Source: Thaumasiovibrio subtropicus
Lineage (GTDB): Bacteria; Pseudomonadota; Gammaproteobacteria; Enterobacterales; Vibrionaceae
NCBI RefSeq assembly: GCF_019703835.1
Contig: NZ_AP023054.1
Coordinates: 248,001 to 312,000 of the forward strand
Reading direction: 5' to 3'
Length of the DNA stretch: 64,000 nucleotides
How positions within the stretch are numbered: the stretch's first letter is position 1; the number at the start of each line of letters is the position of its first letter. The notes beneath the pieces were generated by a model that saw only the letters and a program-made list of their open reading frames with translations, was not told where the DNA came from and did no database searches. Positions 46,907 to 55,777 of this stretch are shown one piece after another. The translations under genes were made by a program, and so were the position numbers.

Positions 46907-47266
46907 ATGACCGACTTAGTATTTGTATATGGCACACTGCGTCAAGGAGAAGTGAATCACTTTTGGCTTGATGGAGCGGCCTTTATTGGAAAAGGGACGT
47001 TATCGTGTGGTTGGGCGTTGCTTGATTTGGGTCCCTATCCCGCAGTCATGGCGGATGCCTCGATCACGCAGCCCTTGGTGGGGGAGGTTTATCGCATCAA
47101 TGACGCGATATTGGCGAAGCTGGATGAACTGGAAGAATACCCTACTTTGTATGGTCGCGAGATCGTTGAAACCCAATATGGTCCAGCTTGGCTCTACTAT
47201 TATCAGCATATCGATGAAGATCAGAAGCGAGTCATTCGAAGTGGGGATTGGTGTGAACGAGCATGA
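46907..47266 (+). CDS. ytfP: YtfP, gamma-glutamylcyclotransferase-fold protein
   Basis: This 119-residue protein has the GGCT-family start VFVYGTLRQGEVNHFWL and the acidic segment LDELEEYPTLYGREIV. The same gene follows tamB in E. coli. The biochemical role of YtfP is not established. It is 37 bases after tamB and ends at a bidirectional terminator. Confidence 0.92.
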   Translation: MTDLVFVYGTLRQGEVNHFWLDGAAFIGKGTLSCGWALLDLGPYPAVMADASITQPLVGEVYRINDAILAKLDELEEYPTLYGREIVETQYGPAWLYYYQHIDEDQKRVIRSGDWCERA

Positions 47267-47301
47267 CCCTATCTCTTTAGCAAGCGTAAACGCTAACCAA
47301 T

Positions 47302-47329
47302 AAAAAAGAGCGCCTTAGCGCTCTTTTTT
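47302..47329. terminator. Bidirectional terminator between ytfP and ppa
   Basis: AAAAAAGAGCGC-CTTA-GCGCTCTTTTTT is symmetric, with A and T runs on both sides. It serves both convergent genes. Confidence 0.93.
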
Positions 47330-47343
47330 CGTCTATATGAGTG

Positions 47344-47877
47344 TTACTTTTGCTCTTGCGCACGCTCGTAAGAAGAAAGGATTTCCGCTTTCGCCGCTTC
47401 AGCATCAGCCCAACCTTCCACTTTCACCCACTTACCGGCTTCTAGCTCTTTATAACGCTCGAAGAAGTGAGTGATTTGCGCTTTTAGTAGTTCAGGCAGA
47501 TCGTTTACATCTTGAATGTGGTCGTACTCTTTGGTGAGTTTGCTGTGCGGAACCGCAACCACTTTTGCATCTTCACCTGACTCATCACTCATCTTTAGGA
47601 CGCCAACAGGACGACAACGGATAACAGCACCAGGTACAAGCGGGTATGGTGTTGGAACCAATACGTCTACTGGGTCACCGTCAAGAGATAGGGTGTCATT
47701 CACGTAGCCGTAGTTACAAGGGTAAAACATCGGCGTTGACATGAAACGGTCAACAAATACCGCGCCTGAGTCTTTATCTACTTCGTATTTGATTGGGTCT
47801 GCGTTTGCAGGAATTTCGATAACAACGTAGATATCTTCTGGTAGTGACTTACCGGCTGGTACCTGATTCAGGCTCAT
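47344..47877 (-). CDS. ppa: Inorganic pyrophosphatase
   Basis: This 177-residue family I pyrophosphatase is close to the E. coli length (176). The signature DGDPVDVLV holds the metal-binding aspartates, with [15 protein letters not shown] and [13 protein letters not shown] upstream. It hydrolyses pyrophosphate in the cytoplasm and so pulls biosynthetic reactions forward. Confidence 0.97.
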   Translation of the reverse strand: MSLNQVPAGKSLPEDIYVVIEIPANADPIKYEVDKDSGAVFVDRFMSTPMFYPCNYGYVNDTLSLDGDPVDVLVPTPYPLVPGAVIRCRPVGVLKMSDESGEDAKVVAVPHSKLTKEYDHIQDVNDLPELLKAQITHFFERYKELEAGKWVKVEGWADAEAAKAEILSSYERAQEQK

Positions 47878-48027
47878 GATGGGTTCCTTTTGGTTAACTT
47901 TTTGTTGTTGAAATGTCGATTATAACGACGCTTTTTGAAAAGAACAGTGTTAACCGCGTTGTAACAAGAAGTTGTCGCGTATCGCACGGGATGGTGTATG
48001 GATAAACGCTTGTTTTCAGAAGGGAGT

Positions 48028-48049
48028 GAGCTCAGGCTAGCCTGAGCTC
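48028..48049 (-). terminator. Palindrome after fbp, likely terminator
   Basis: A perfect 22-base palindrome (GAGCTCAGG-CTAG-CCTGAGCTC) lies 6 bases beyond the fbp stop. No T run follows on the minus strand, so it may instead protect the mRNA end. Confidence 0.6.
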
Positions 48050-48055
48050 AAGGGT

Positions 48056-49072
48056 TTAGTCGTTGTCAGGGTAGGTTTCTAGAAACTCTTCAACTTTATT
48101 GACCATCGAAGTTGAGCCAACAAAGAAAGGTACACGTTGATGCAGTTCTGATGGTTCGATATCGAGAATACGTTGGCAACCATCGCTGGCCTTACCGCCT
48201 GCTTGCTCGATTAAAAATGCCATCGGGTTGCATTCATAAAGTAAGCGCAGTTTGCCTTTCGGGTGGCTCGCGGTGCTCGGATAAAGATAGATACCGCCTT
48301 TGAGTAGGTTGCGGTGGAAATCTGATACCAACGAGCCAATATAGCGTGATGTATAGGGGCGGTTATCTTCAGGGACGTTCTCTTGGCAATATTTAATGTA
48401 GCGTTTCACCCCATTCGGGAAGCGAATATAGTTGCCTTCGTTGATAGAGTAGATGCGGCCATCATCTGGGATCGTCATATTCTCGTGAGATAGGCAAAAG
48501 ACCCCTAATGAAGGATCGTAAGTAAAACCGTGTACACCATTACCCGTGGTGTAAACCAACATGGTTGATGAGCCGTAAATGATGTAGCCAGCGGCAATTT
48601 GACGGTGGCCGGGTTGAAGGAAGTCTTCTTCGGTCGCAAGGGTGCCGACAGGAGAGATACGTCGGTAAATTGAAAAGATAGTGCCCACTGAGACATTCAC
48701 ATCGATGTTTGATGAGCCATCCAGTGGATCCATCAGGACGACATATTTGGCGTTGCGGCTATGTTCGCTATCAAAGCTGACCGCTTCATCTTCTTCCTCA
48801 CTGGCGACACCACAGACTTGGTCGCGGGCCTGCAATGCGGCTTTGAATTTTTCGTTAGCGTAGACATCTAACTTTTGTTGCTGTTCGCCTTGGACATTTT
48901 CACTGCCAATCGCACCAGTAATGTCGACGAGGCCAGCCTTGTTAATTTCACGGTTTACTATTTTTGCTGCGAGTTTTATAGAGCCGAGTAACGAAGAGAG
49001 TTCACCGCTAGCATGGGGAAAATCATGCTGCTTATCGACAATGAACTCGCCAAGCGTTTTAATATCGGACAT
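48056..49072 (-). CDS. fbp: Fructose-1,6-bisphosphatase class I
   Basis: This 338-residue gluconeogenic enzyme has the metal-binding motif [20 protein letters not shown] and the substrate site motif KGGIYLYPS. It converts fructose 1,6-bisphosphate to fructose 6-phosphate. It is divergent from mpl, as in E. coli and Vibrio. Confidence 0.97.
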   Translation of the reverse strand: MSDIKTLGEFIVDKQHDFPHASGELSSLLGSIKLAAKIVNREINKAGLVDITGAIGSENVQGEQQQKLDVYANEKFKAALQARDQVCGVASEEEDEAVSFDSEHSRNAKYVVLMDPLDGSSNIDVNVSVGTIFSIYRRISPVGTLATEEDFLQPGHRQIAAGYIIYGSSTMLVYTTGNGVHGFTYDPSLGVFCLSHENMTIPDDGRIYSINEGNYIRFPNGVKRYIKYCQENVPEDNRPYTSRYIGSLVSDFHRNLLKGGIYLYPSTASHPKGKLRLLYECNPMAFLIEQAGGKASDGCQRILDIEPSELHQRVPFFVGSTSMVNKVEEFLETYPDND

Positions 49073-49268
49073 AGTCTATCCTTGCTTTCTGTTGTTGTTT
49101 TCAAAGGTAAGGGCTAGGTGAATTTTTTTGGGGTAGCCCTTAAATTTAGTGTTATTCAGTTTTGTTATGTTTTTATTTATCTTATTGTAACAGAAGAACT
49201 TTTTACGGGTAGTAAAGTAACTGCAAGGCCCATGCAGCATACCAAAGCAGTCACTATAGAAGGATAGT

Positions 49269-50624
49269 ATGCATATACACATTTTAGGGATTTGTGGCAC
49301 CTTTATGGGTGGCGCAGCGATTTTGGCGCGTCAACTTGGACACAAGGTCACAGGCAGCGACGCAAACGTTTACCCGCCAATGAGTACTCAGCTAGAAGAG
49401 CAGGGTATTGAAATTACAGAAGGTTTTGACCCATCACAGCTTCATCCTACGCCCGATCTCGTGGTGATAGGTAATGCGATGAGCCGTGGGAACGCGTGTG
49501 TTGAGTACGTGCTCAATCATCGTATCCCATACACGTCTGGCCCGCAGTGGTTACATGAAATGTTGTTAAAAGACCGCTGGGTATTAGCGGTTTCTGGGAC
49601 ACATGGGAAGACTACCACGGCCAGCATGTTGAACTGGATATTGTCTGATAATGGCTACAATCCCGGCTATTTGATTGGCGGCGTTCCTGGAAACTTCAAT
49701 ACTTCCGCTAACTTAGGGGAGAGTATGTTCTTCGTTGTCGAGGCGGATGAATATGACAGTGCTTTTTTTGATAAGCGTTCTAAGTTCGTGCATTACCATC
49801 CTCGAACGCTAGTTATTAATAACTTGGAGTTTGACCATGCCGATATTTTTGATGATTTAGGCGCGATTCAGAAGCAGTTCCATCATTTGATGCGCACTAT
49901 TCCAAGCCATGGTCGGGTGATACGTCCTCATGGGGTGAAAGCGATCGATGACATGTTAGCCATGGGGAACTGGAGTGAAGAAGAGACGCTGGGTGGTGAC
50001 TGGCGCTCTGAAAAACAACATGCCGATGGCAGTGCCTTTGATGTCTATTTACAGGACAAAAAAGTGGGCGAGGTGCACTGGGACTTGATTGGTGATCACA
50101 ATGTTGCTAATGCAATGATGGCGATAGCAGCGGCACGCCATGTGGGGGTGACACCTGAGCTCGCTTGTGCCTCATTGGCGAAGTTTATTAATACCAAACG
50201 TCGCCTAGAGGTGCGCGGCGAAGTGGCTGGCATCGTTGTCTACGATGACTTTGCACATCACCCGACAGCGGTAGAAACCACTCTGCAAGCATTGCGTCAA
50301 CGTGACCCTGAACGTCGTGTCCATGCGATTCTTGAGCCGCGTTCGGCAACCATGAAGCGGGGTGTGCATCAAGGTAGGTTGGCACCTGCACTCGCCAAGG
50401 CAGATCGGATTGCGTTGTATCAACCTGAGGGTATCGAGTGGTTGCAAGAAGAGATAACCCATTGTGCACCACCATCGGCGCTTTATGATGATATTGATAT
50501 TTTGGTTGCGGATGTCGTGGCGCAGGCTGAGAAGGGCGATCAGTTACTGGTGATGAGTAACGGTGGCTTTGGTGGTATTCACAATAAATTGCTGGCGGCA
50601 CTGCAGGAAAAATATGACGGATAA
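49269..50624 (+). CDS. mpl: UDP-N-acetylmuramate:L-alanyl-gamma-D-glutamyl-meso-diaminopimelate ligase
   Basis: This 451-residue Mur-ligase homologue starts [15 protein letters not shown]. The P-loop is in [14 protein letters not shown] (about 115-123), followed by [16 protein letters not shown] and [13 protein letters not shown]. It attaches recovered murein tripeptide to UDP-MurNAc in peptidoglycan recycling. The ubiX start lies 11 bases inside its 3' end. Confidence 0.96.
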   Translation: MHIHILGICGTFMGGAAILARQLGHKVTGSDANVYPPMSTQLEEQGIEITEGFDPSQLHPTPDLVVIGNAMSRGNACVEYVLNHRIPYTSGPQWLHEMLLKDRWVLAVSGTHGKTTTASMLNWILSDNGYNPGYLIGGVPGNFNTSANLGESMFFVVEADEYDSAFFDKRSKFVHYHPRTLVINNLEFDHADIFDDLGAIQKQFHHLMRTIPSHGRVIRPHGVKAIDDMLAMGNWSEEETLGGDWRSEKQHADGSAFDVYLQDKKVGEVHWDLIGDHNVANAMMAIAAARHVGVTPELACASLAKFINTKRRLEVRGEVAGIVVYDDFAHHPTAVETTLQALRQRDPERRVHAILEPRSATMKRGVHQGRLAPALAKADRIALYQPEGIEWLQEEITHCAPPSALYDDIDILVADVVAQAEKGDQLLVMSNGGFGGIHNKLLAALQEKYDG

Positions 50625-51231
50625 ACGTATAACATTGGCTTGGACGGGGGCGTCTGGCGCACCCTATGGCTTGAGGCTGTTGGAGTGCCTGTTGGCTGCG
50701 GACTACGAGGTTTTTCTGCTGATCTCTTCGGCTGCGCGTGTGGTCCTTGCGACTGAACATGGTTTGAAGTTGCCATCGGGGCCGGATGCGGCAAAAGCGG
50801 CATTGGTCGAGCATCTACATGTCGATAGTAGCAAGCTGACAGTGTGTGGCAAAGAAGATTGGTTTTCTCCAGTGGCATCGGGGTCTGCGGCGCCGAAGAA
50901 AATGATTGTCTGCCCATGCTCGACAGGCAGTTTAGCTGCTATCGCGCATGGTATGTCAGATAACCTGCTCGAACGTGCGGCAGACGTTGTGCTAAAAGAG
51001 CGTGGCCAATTACTCCTTGTTGTTCGAGAAACGCCGTTGTCGACACTGCATCTAGAGAACATGACCAAGCTCTCTCGCATGGGGGCGACCATCATGCCCG
51101 CCGCACCGGGTTTCTATCACCAGCCAACATCCATTGATGACCTTGTGGATTTCATGGTGGCACGTGTTCTTGACCATCTTGGGTTAGAGCAGCAGTTGGT
51201 ACCACGCTGGGGATACGATCATCGCAACTAG
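50614..51231 (+). CDS. ubiX: Flavin prenyltransferase UbiX
   Basis: The ATG at 50614 gives 205 residues ([19 protein letters not shown]). An in-frame upstream start at 50563 would extend deep into mpl and lacks homology. UbiX attaches a dimethylallyl group to FMN, making the cofactor of UbiD in ubiquinone synthesis. The motifs [20 protein letters not shown] and [12 protein letters not shown] are diagnostic. It overlaps mpl by 11 bases. Confidence 0.95.
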   Translation: MTDKRITLAWTGASGAPYGLRLLECLLAADYEVFLLISSAARVVLATEHGLKLPSGPDAAKAALVEHLHVDSSKLTVCGKEDWFSPVASGSAAPKKMIVCPCSTGSLAAIAHGMSDNLLERAADVVLKERGQLLLVVRETPLSTLHLENMTKLSRMGATIMPAAPGFYHQPTSIDDLVDFMVARVLDHLGLEQQLVPRWGYDHRN

Positions 51232-51244
51232 TCTTCTCGCCGGG

Positions 51245-52036
51245 TTGTTATCGGTGACGTTTCGAAATAGCGATGTCGCACAAGTCATTGCATTGGCTCA
51301 ACAAGGTGGGCTTTCTGGCATTGAGTGGGGCAGTGATAGGCATGTCCCTGTTGGGGATCTTGAGCATGCCGCACAGGTCAATGCACAGATGGCCGCAGCA
51401 GGCCTACTTACCTCCGCGTATGGTAGCTATTTTGTGGTGGGGCGAGACTCGCTCTCAGAATGGCAAGCTTGTTTAGCGACGGCGCAGGCATTAGGTGCGC
51501 CCCTGATACGGGTATGGGCGGGGAATCAACCCAGTGAGGCGTTCACGACAGAGCAACTCGCCGACTTTTTCACCCAGCTTGCCGAAATGCTAACCATGGC
51601 AGAGCCGTTTGGCATTGCCATTGGCCTAGAGTTTCATGCCCGAACGTTAACCGATAACAATGCGGCGATTGATCTGATCTTAGATAGGCTGGATCATCCC
51701 TTGCTGCAGATCTATTGGCAACCGCCTCATGACTGCACCATCGCTTATCGCAATGCCGGCCTTGAGGCCCTGCTAGCCCGAAATAAATTGGCCAATGTGC
51801 ATGTCTTTTATTGGGTCAGAGAAGAGGATGAAATCGTCAGGAAACCTTTGCGAGATGGGCAAGGTGAATGGCGGACTTATCTTGAGACCCTCCTACAGGC
51901 TGCCCGCTCAACTTGGGTGAGCCTGGAATTTGTGCTTGGTGATGACCATGCACAGTTTCTCAAAGATGCCCGTGTATTGCGTCACCTCATTCATCAAGCC
52001 AGCACCGACACTGATATCGCGGTTGGCGTAGATTGA
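51245..52036 (+). CDS. Sugar phosphate isomerase/epimerase-like TIM-barrel protein
   Basis: This protein of about 263 residues belongs to the xylose-isomerase-like TIM-barrel fold (AP endonuclease 2 superfamily). Segments such as GLSGIEWGSDRHVPVGD, IGLEFHARTLTDN, NVHVFYW and WVSLEFVLGDD carry the acidic and His residues that bind metal in the family. The likely start is TTG 51245; a GTG at 51254 is the alternative. It is 13 bases after ubiX and probably co-transcribed. The substrate is unknown. Confidence 0.75.
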   Translation: MLSVTFRNSDVAQVIALAQQGGLSGIEWGSDRHVPVGDLEHAAQVNAQMAAAGLLTSAYGSYFVVGRDSLSEWQACLATAQALGAPLIRVWAGNQPSEAFTTEQLADFFTQLAEMLTMAEPFGIAIGLEFHARTLTDNNAAIDLILDRLDHPLLQIYWQPPHDCTIAYRNAGLEALLARNKLANVHVFYWVREEDEIVRKPLRDGQGEWRTYLETLLQAARSTWVSLEFVLGDDHAQFLKDARVLRHLIHQASTDTDIAVGVD

Positions 52037-52105
52037 AAAGTGTCGAGAAGGAACTATTTGCGATAACACGTCTCAAACACTAAAGAGTAGGCAAGAGATA
52101 ACAGT

Positions 52106-52441
52106 TTGATCCCAAAGTATTTACAACGTAGAGCCTGGATAACCCTAGCACTCGTCAGCTGGGTGGTGGTGTTGTGCGTATCAGTAAATGCTCATTTGGG
52201 CGGCGCGACAAGCTGTGCTTATAGTCAAACTGTCGACCATGATACGGATGACGGATGCGACCTTGTCGACCACTTATTGGTGAAGGCGGCGGTGTTCAAC
52301 TTTGTCGCGCTCCCCATCCTTCTCTTTGCCGTATTGACGGTAATGACGGTCGTTGGCCGTTGCAGCGATCTAGTACATTTCACCGAGCCAATCAGCTCGC
52401 CTTATCGGCGACATTTAACCCTCTGTGTATTTCGAGAGTAG
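52106..52441 (+). CDS. Small membrane protein upstream of scsB, possibly ScsA-like
   Basis: This 111-residue frame starts at a TTG. It has two hydrophobic segments (about 10-32 and 60-85) separated by a Cys/His/Asp-rich loop (GGATSCAYSQTVDHDTDDGCDLVDHL) and ends SPYRRHLTLCVFRE. It lies 155 bases before the DsbD-like scsB gene, where scsA stands in copper-tolerance loci. A metal-binding role is inferred from position and the Cys/His residues. I am not sure it is ScsA. Confidence 0.5.
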   Translation: MIPKYLQRRAWITLALVSWVVVLCVSVNAHLGGATSCAYSQTVDHDTDDGCDLVDHLLVKAAVFNFVALPILLFAVLTVMTVVGRCSDLVHFTEPISSPYRRHLTLCVFRE

Positions 52442-52596
52442 ACACTCAACGTGCCTAAAGGTGTAAACCTAGGTGCCTAAACCCTTTTGGTTTCTTGTAA
52501 TGAACGCCTTGTCAGTAGATAGGACGTTCAATTGGATTGTTAACGCGTTGAGTGACTTCGATCGTTTGCATCCCCCGTTTACTCTATGGAAAGACG

Positions 52597-54687
52597 ATGA
52601 AAAATATCCCCAACACTGTCCGCACTTTTATGGTGTTGTGCCTCATGTGGTGGCCTATCTCGCTGCTGCAAGCGAGCACACTAACGGCTCCGACAACAGG
52701 GCCATTAGTCACTCATGACCACCCTCCTGTGAGCGTTGAAATTGCTTTGACAGGCCGACAGGACAAAGCGCAGCAACGGGTTGATGCCTTACTGAATGTG
52801 CGTTTAGCCGATGACTGGAAAACCTATTGGCGCAGTCCCGGTGAAGGAGGCGTCAAACCGAGTTTAGATTGGTCTGCGTCAGAGAATATTCGTGCTATTG
52901 ACTGGTATTGGCCTTTACCCGAAGCCTTCAGTGTTGCGGGTATTCAGACTTACGGCTACCAGAAAGCGGTCTCTTTTCCTTTGCAGATAACACTGGCGGA
53001 CAACCGTGAACCCGCCGTCTTACGCGGTACGCTAACCCTGCCGTCATGTACCTCTGTTTGTGTATTAACAGACTACCCGATTGACTTGATGTTTACAGCG
53101 ACAGCGCTCGAACCAGAGATTGAGCGACAGTATCAGTTTAATCAGTGGATGAGCCGGGTACCTCAGCCCTCGCCTCAACTCGACGCGGTCGCAATAGCGT
53201 GGTCGCCAGAGCAGAATCGAGTCAGCGTTATCGCAGAGCGTACCATCCCATGGCTGTCGCCAAAGGTATTAATCGATGGTGAAGGATTGGATGATGTGAC
53301 GTTTAAGCCATTAAATTTGACCGTTGAGGGGCACTACCTCGAAGCACAGTTTGAGGTGGCATCTTGGTTAAACGCCGTCGATTTAATGTCAGCACCCTTG
53401 GCGGTGACGTTCAGTGATCAGCATTTTATTGCCGAGCAGACGGTGCGTGCTGTGCTTGGACCTGTTAGCCAGCACCAACCTTTTTGGCAGGTACTCATTG
53501 CTGCTCTGTTAGGTGGACTTATTCTCAATGTCATGCCGTGTGTACTGCCCGTTTTAGGGTTGAAGCTGACATCCGTGACTGCGGTGGCAGGCAAAGCGAA
53601 GCGTCGTGTTCGCCAGCAATTTGTCGCCTCTGCTTTTGGTATTCTCTGTTCGTTTTGGTTGATCGCGGCAATGCTAATTGGGCTGAAGCTTGCAGGGCAA
53701 AGCATCGGCTGGGGAATACAGTTTCAAAGTCCGTATTTTTTACTGTTTATGGTTGTCATCACCTTGCTGTTTGCGACCAACTTATGGGGGCTTTGGCAGG
53801 TTAATCTCCCTAGCAGTTGGCAGACATGGATAGCGCAACAGGGGGGAGACTCACGTGTTGGACACTTTACCCAAGGTGCATTTGCGACGTTGTTGGCGAC
53901 CCCGTGCAGTGCCCCCTTTTTTGGCACGGCTGTGGCATTTGCCTTAGGGGCTGAGACTGGCATGCTGCTGTTGATCTTTACTTTGCTCGGTTTAGGGATG
54001 GCATTGCCGTGGCTGGTGGTCGCACTATTTCCGGTTTGTGTCGCTTGGTTACCTAAGCCTGGCCGTTGGATGTCGACGCTTAAGGTTATCATGGGATTGA
54101 TGATCTCGTTGACCACCGTATGGCTTCTGACTCTGCTACGGCATCATGTGAATGCGGGGGTTTTGGGTATGGCAACCCTGCTCATTGCTACCGTGATTTT
54201 GGTCAGAGTTAAAACCGTACATGGTGCCAAGCTTGCCATGATCTGCTTTTCGCTGTCGCTCTTGACTTCAGGCTTGATGGCGCTGTTATTGAGCCTGAAT
54301 GCGCACCATTGGGCGACGCCATTGCCGAAAGACTGGGTGTGGCAAGACTACTCGTCGCAGGCGGTGAACAAGGCGTTGTCTGTTGGTGATATCGTGTTTG
54401 TCGATGCGAGCGCCGATTGGTGTATTACCTGTAAGGCCAACAAGATTGGGGTGTTGTTGCAAGAGCCTGTCTACAGTGAGCTGCAAGCTGAAGGCGTGAC
54501 GACCTTACATGCCGACTGGACGGTCCCCAACGAGACGGTGACCGATTTGTTAAGGCAGCATGGTCAGTATGGCGTGCCATTCAATATTGTTTATGGTCCC
54601 GGCGCGCCACTAGGCATACCTCTGCCCACGATTCTCAGCAAAGAGGCCGTTATCGAGGCACTTGCAAAAGCAAAAGGAGCGTCATGA
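52597..54687 (+). CDS. scsB: ScsB-like thiol:disulfide interchange protein (DsbD family)
   Basis: The ATG at 52597 (after ggaaag) gives 696 residues. A signal peptide (about 1-30) leads to a periplasmic domain with a cysteine pair in LPSCTSVCVLTDYPI. A membrane domain of about eight helices contains MPCVLPVLGLKL and TPCSAPFFGT, and a C-terminal thioredoxin domain has DWCITCK. Like DsbD it should carry electrons from cytoplasmic thioredoxin to periplasmic partners. In Salmonella, scs genes confer copper tolerance. scsD overlaps its end. Confidence 0.88.
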   Translation: MKNIPNTVRTFMVLCLMWWPISLLQASTLTAPTTGPLVTHDHPPVSVEIALTGRQDKAQQRVDALLNVRLADDWKTYWRSPGEGGVKPSLDWSASENIRAIDWYWPLPEAFSVAGIQTYGYQKAVSFPLQITLADNREPAVLRGTLTLPSCTSVCVLTDYPIDLMFTATALEPEIERQYQFNQWMSRVPQPSPQLDAVAIAWSPEQNRVSVIAERTIPWLSPKVLIDGEGLDDVTFKPLNLTVEGHYLEAQFEVASWLNAVDLMSAPLAVTFSDQHFIAEQTVRAVLGPVSQHQPFWQVLIAALLGGLILNVMPCVLPVLGLKLTSVTAVAGKAKRRVRQQFVASAFGILCSFWLIAAMLIGLKLAGQSIGWGIQFQSPYFLLFMVVITLLFATNLWGLWQVNLPSSWQTWIAQQGGDSRVGHFTQGAFATLLATPCSAPFFGTAVAFALGAETGMLLLIFTLLGLGMALPWLVVALFPVCVAWLPKPGRWMSTLKVIMGLMISLTTVWLLTLLRHHVNAGVLGMATLLIATVILVRVKTVHGAKLAMICFSLSLLTSGLMALLLSLNAHHWATPLPKDWVWQDYSSQAVNKALSVGDIVFVDASADWCITCKANKIGVLLQEPVYSELQAEGVTTLHADWTVPNETVTDLLRQHGQYGVPFNIVYGPGAPLGIPLPTILSKEAVIEALAKAKGAS

Positions 54688-55181
54688 TGAAACGAAAATG
54701 GCTAAAAGAGATCGCTGTCAGCCTTGTATTGCTGGTCGTTATGACTATCGCTATCGACATATGGCGAGGCAGAGATATGCCCAACACCTTGAATGTGAAT
54801 ACCCAGATCGCACTGCTTAATGGTCAGCAGTTAGACATTGCAGAAATGAGTGAAGATACGCCTGTGGTGATTTACTTCTGGGCAACATGGTGCGGTGTTT
54901 GCAAATGGGTGTCACCGAGTGTGGATTGGTTGAGTCAGTCTATGCCTGTTGTATCCGTGGCATTACGTTCGGGTGATGATGAACGCTTGCAAGGCTATAT
55001 TGATGCGCATGAATATCAGATGCTGACCTTCAATGATAGCCGAGGGGAGTGGAGTCACGATTGGTCGGTCAAAGTCACGCCAACCATTGCGATTGTGTAT
55101 CAAGGCGAAGTTAGGCATGTGACGACAGGATTCACTACCCCGATGGGGATTGTTTTGCGTCGATGGCTCAGTCAGTTTTAA
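54684..55181 (+). CDS. scsD: ScsD-like membrane-anchored thioredoxin
   Basis: This 165-residue protein has one N-terminal anchor (about 9-27) and a TlpA-type thioredoxin domain with the active site WCGVCK in YFWATWCGVCKWVSPS. The cis-proline region is KVTPTIAIVY. It overlaps scsB by 4 bases (ATGA), so it is likely the periplasmic partner reduced by ScsB. The soluble ScsC found between them in Salmonella is absent here. Confidence 0.87.
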   Translation: MMKRKWLKEIAVSLVLLVVMTIAIDIWRGRDMPNTLNVNTQIALLNGQQLDIAEMSEDTPVVIYFWATWCGVCKWVSPSVDWLSQSMPVVSVALRSGDDERLQGYIDAHEYQMLTFNDSRGEWSHDWSVKVTPTIAIVYQGEVRHVTTGFTTPMGIVLRRWLSQF

Positions 55182-55227
55182 GGCGGAAAAGAGAAAGCGT
55201 TGTTGATTTCTAACCGGAGCAGAAATA

Positions 55228-55256
55228 AAAACGGAAGGCAGTGCGCCTTCCGTTTT
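55228..55256. terminator. Bidirectional terminator between scsD and uspA-like gene
   Basis: AAAACGGAAGGC and GCCTTCCGTTTT form a 12-pair stem with a short loop, 46 bases after scsD and 19 bases past the stop of the convergent gene. Confidence 0.9.
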
Positions 55257-55275
55257 ACTTTGTTAAGAGTGAGAC

Positions 55276-55737
55276 TTAATCTTCATGCTCGGGCGGTAAC
55301 GCCCCTTGAGGTTTTACTACAAGCACATTGATCATTGAGTTTTCGACCACTTTAGCCGCCACTGAGCCCAGCATCGCTTTGTCCAGCTTAGAGCGCTTGT
55401 GGCTTGGCAGTATGATCAGATCAGCACCGAGTCGCTCAGCATGATCCAAGATCGTCGCATAAGGCTTACCTTCCGCAATATGGGTTTGGTAGATCAACTC
55501 TTCAGGGATGAATTGCTCTGCAAACTGTGTCAATTGCGCTTCGGTATCTTTACGCATGGTCTTCACCGCATCGGCTGGGAAATAGGTCGAGACCATCGAC
55601 ATGTGAATACCGGGAAGCACATTGAGAAGATGGATATGCGCATTGCTGTGTTTAGCATGCCAAACGGCAAGTTGTACTGCTTTATCAGCAAAGCCTTTTT
55701 CGTTGAGATCGACAGGCACTAAGATCTGTTTATACAT
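55276..55737 (-). CDS. Universal stress protein UspA family, TRAP-linked
   Basis: This 153-residue single-domain Usp starts MYKQILVPVDLNEKG and has the nucleotide-binding motif LGSVAAKVVENSMINVLVV near the C-terminus, of the G-x2-G-x9-G(S/T) type. It lies 40 bases after the TRAP permease gene in the same orientation. In Halomonas, TeaD, a Usp encoded with the TeaABC TRAP system, regulates transport; a similar role is plausible here. Confidence 0.88.
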   Translation of the reverse strand: MYKQILVPVDLNEKGFADKAVQLAVWHAKHSNAHIHLLNVLPGIHMSMVSTYFPADAVKTMRKDTEAQLTQFAEQFIPEELIYQTHIAEGKPYATILDHAERLGADLIILPSHKRSKLDKAMLGSVAAKVVENSMINVLVVKPQGALPPEHED

Positions 55738-55754
55738 AGGGTCACTCTATATAT

Positions 55755-55773
55755 TAGGGAGCAAAGCTCCCTA
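55755..55773 (-). other. Intercistronic hairpin between TRAP permease and usp gene
   Basis: TAGGGAGC-AAA-GCTCCCTA is a perfect 8-pair stem with no T run after it. It is more likely an mRNA-stability or attenuation element than a full terminator. Confidence 0.55.
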
Positions 55774-55777
55774 TTAG

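Noticed and set aside
50188..50814. Minus-strand frame across mpl and ubiX
   Set aside because: Both plus-strand genes are strongly conserved; this frame is their shadow, with unlike composition.
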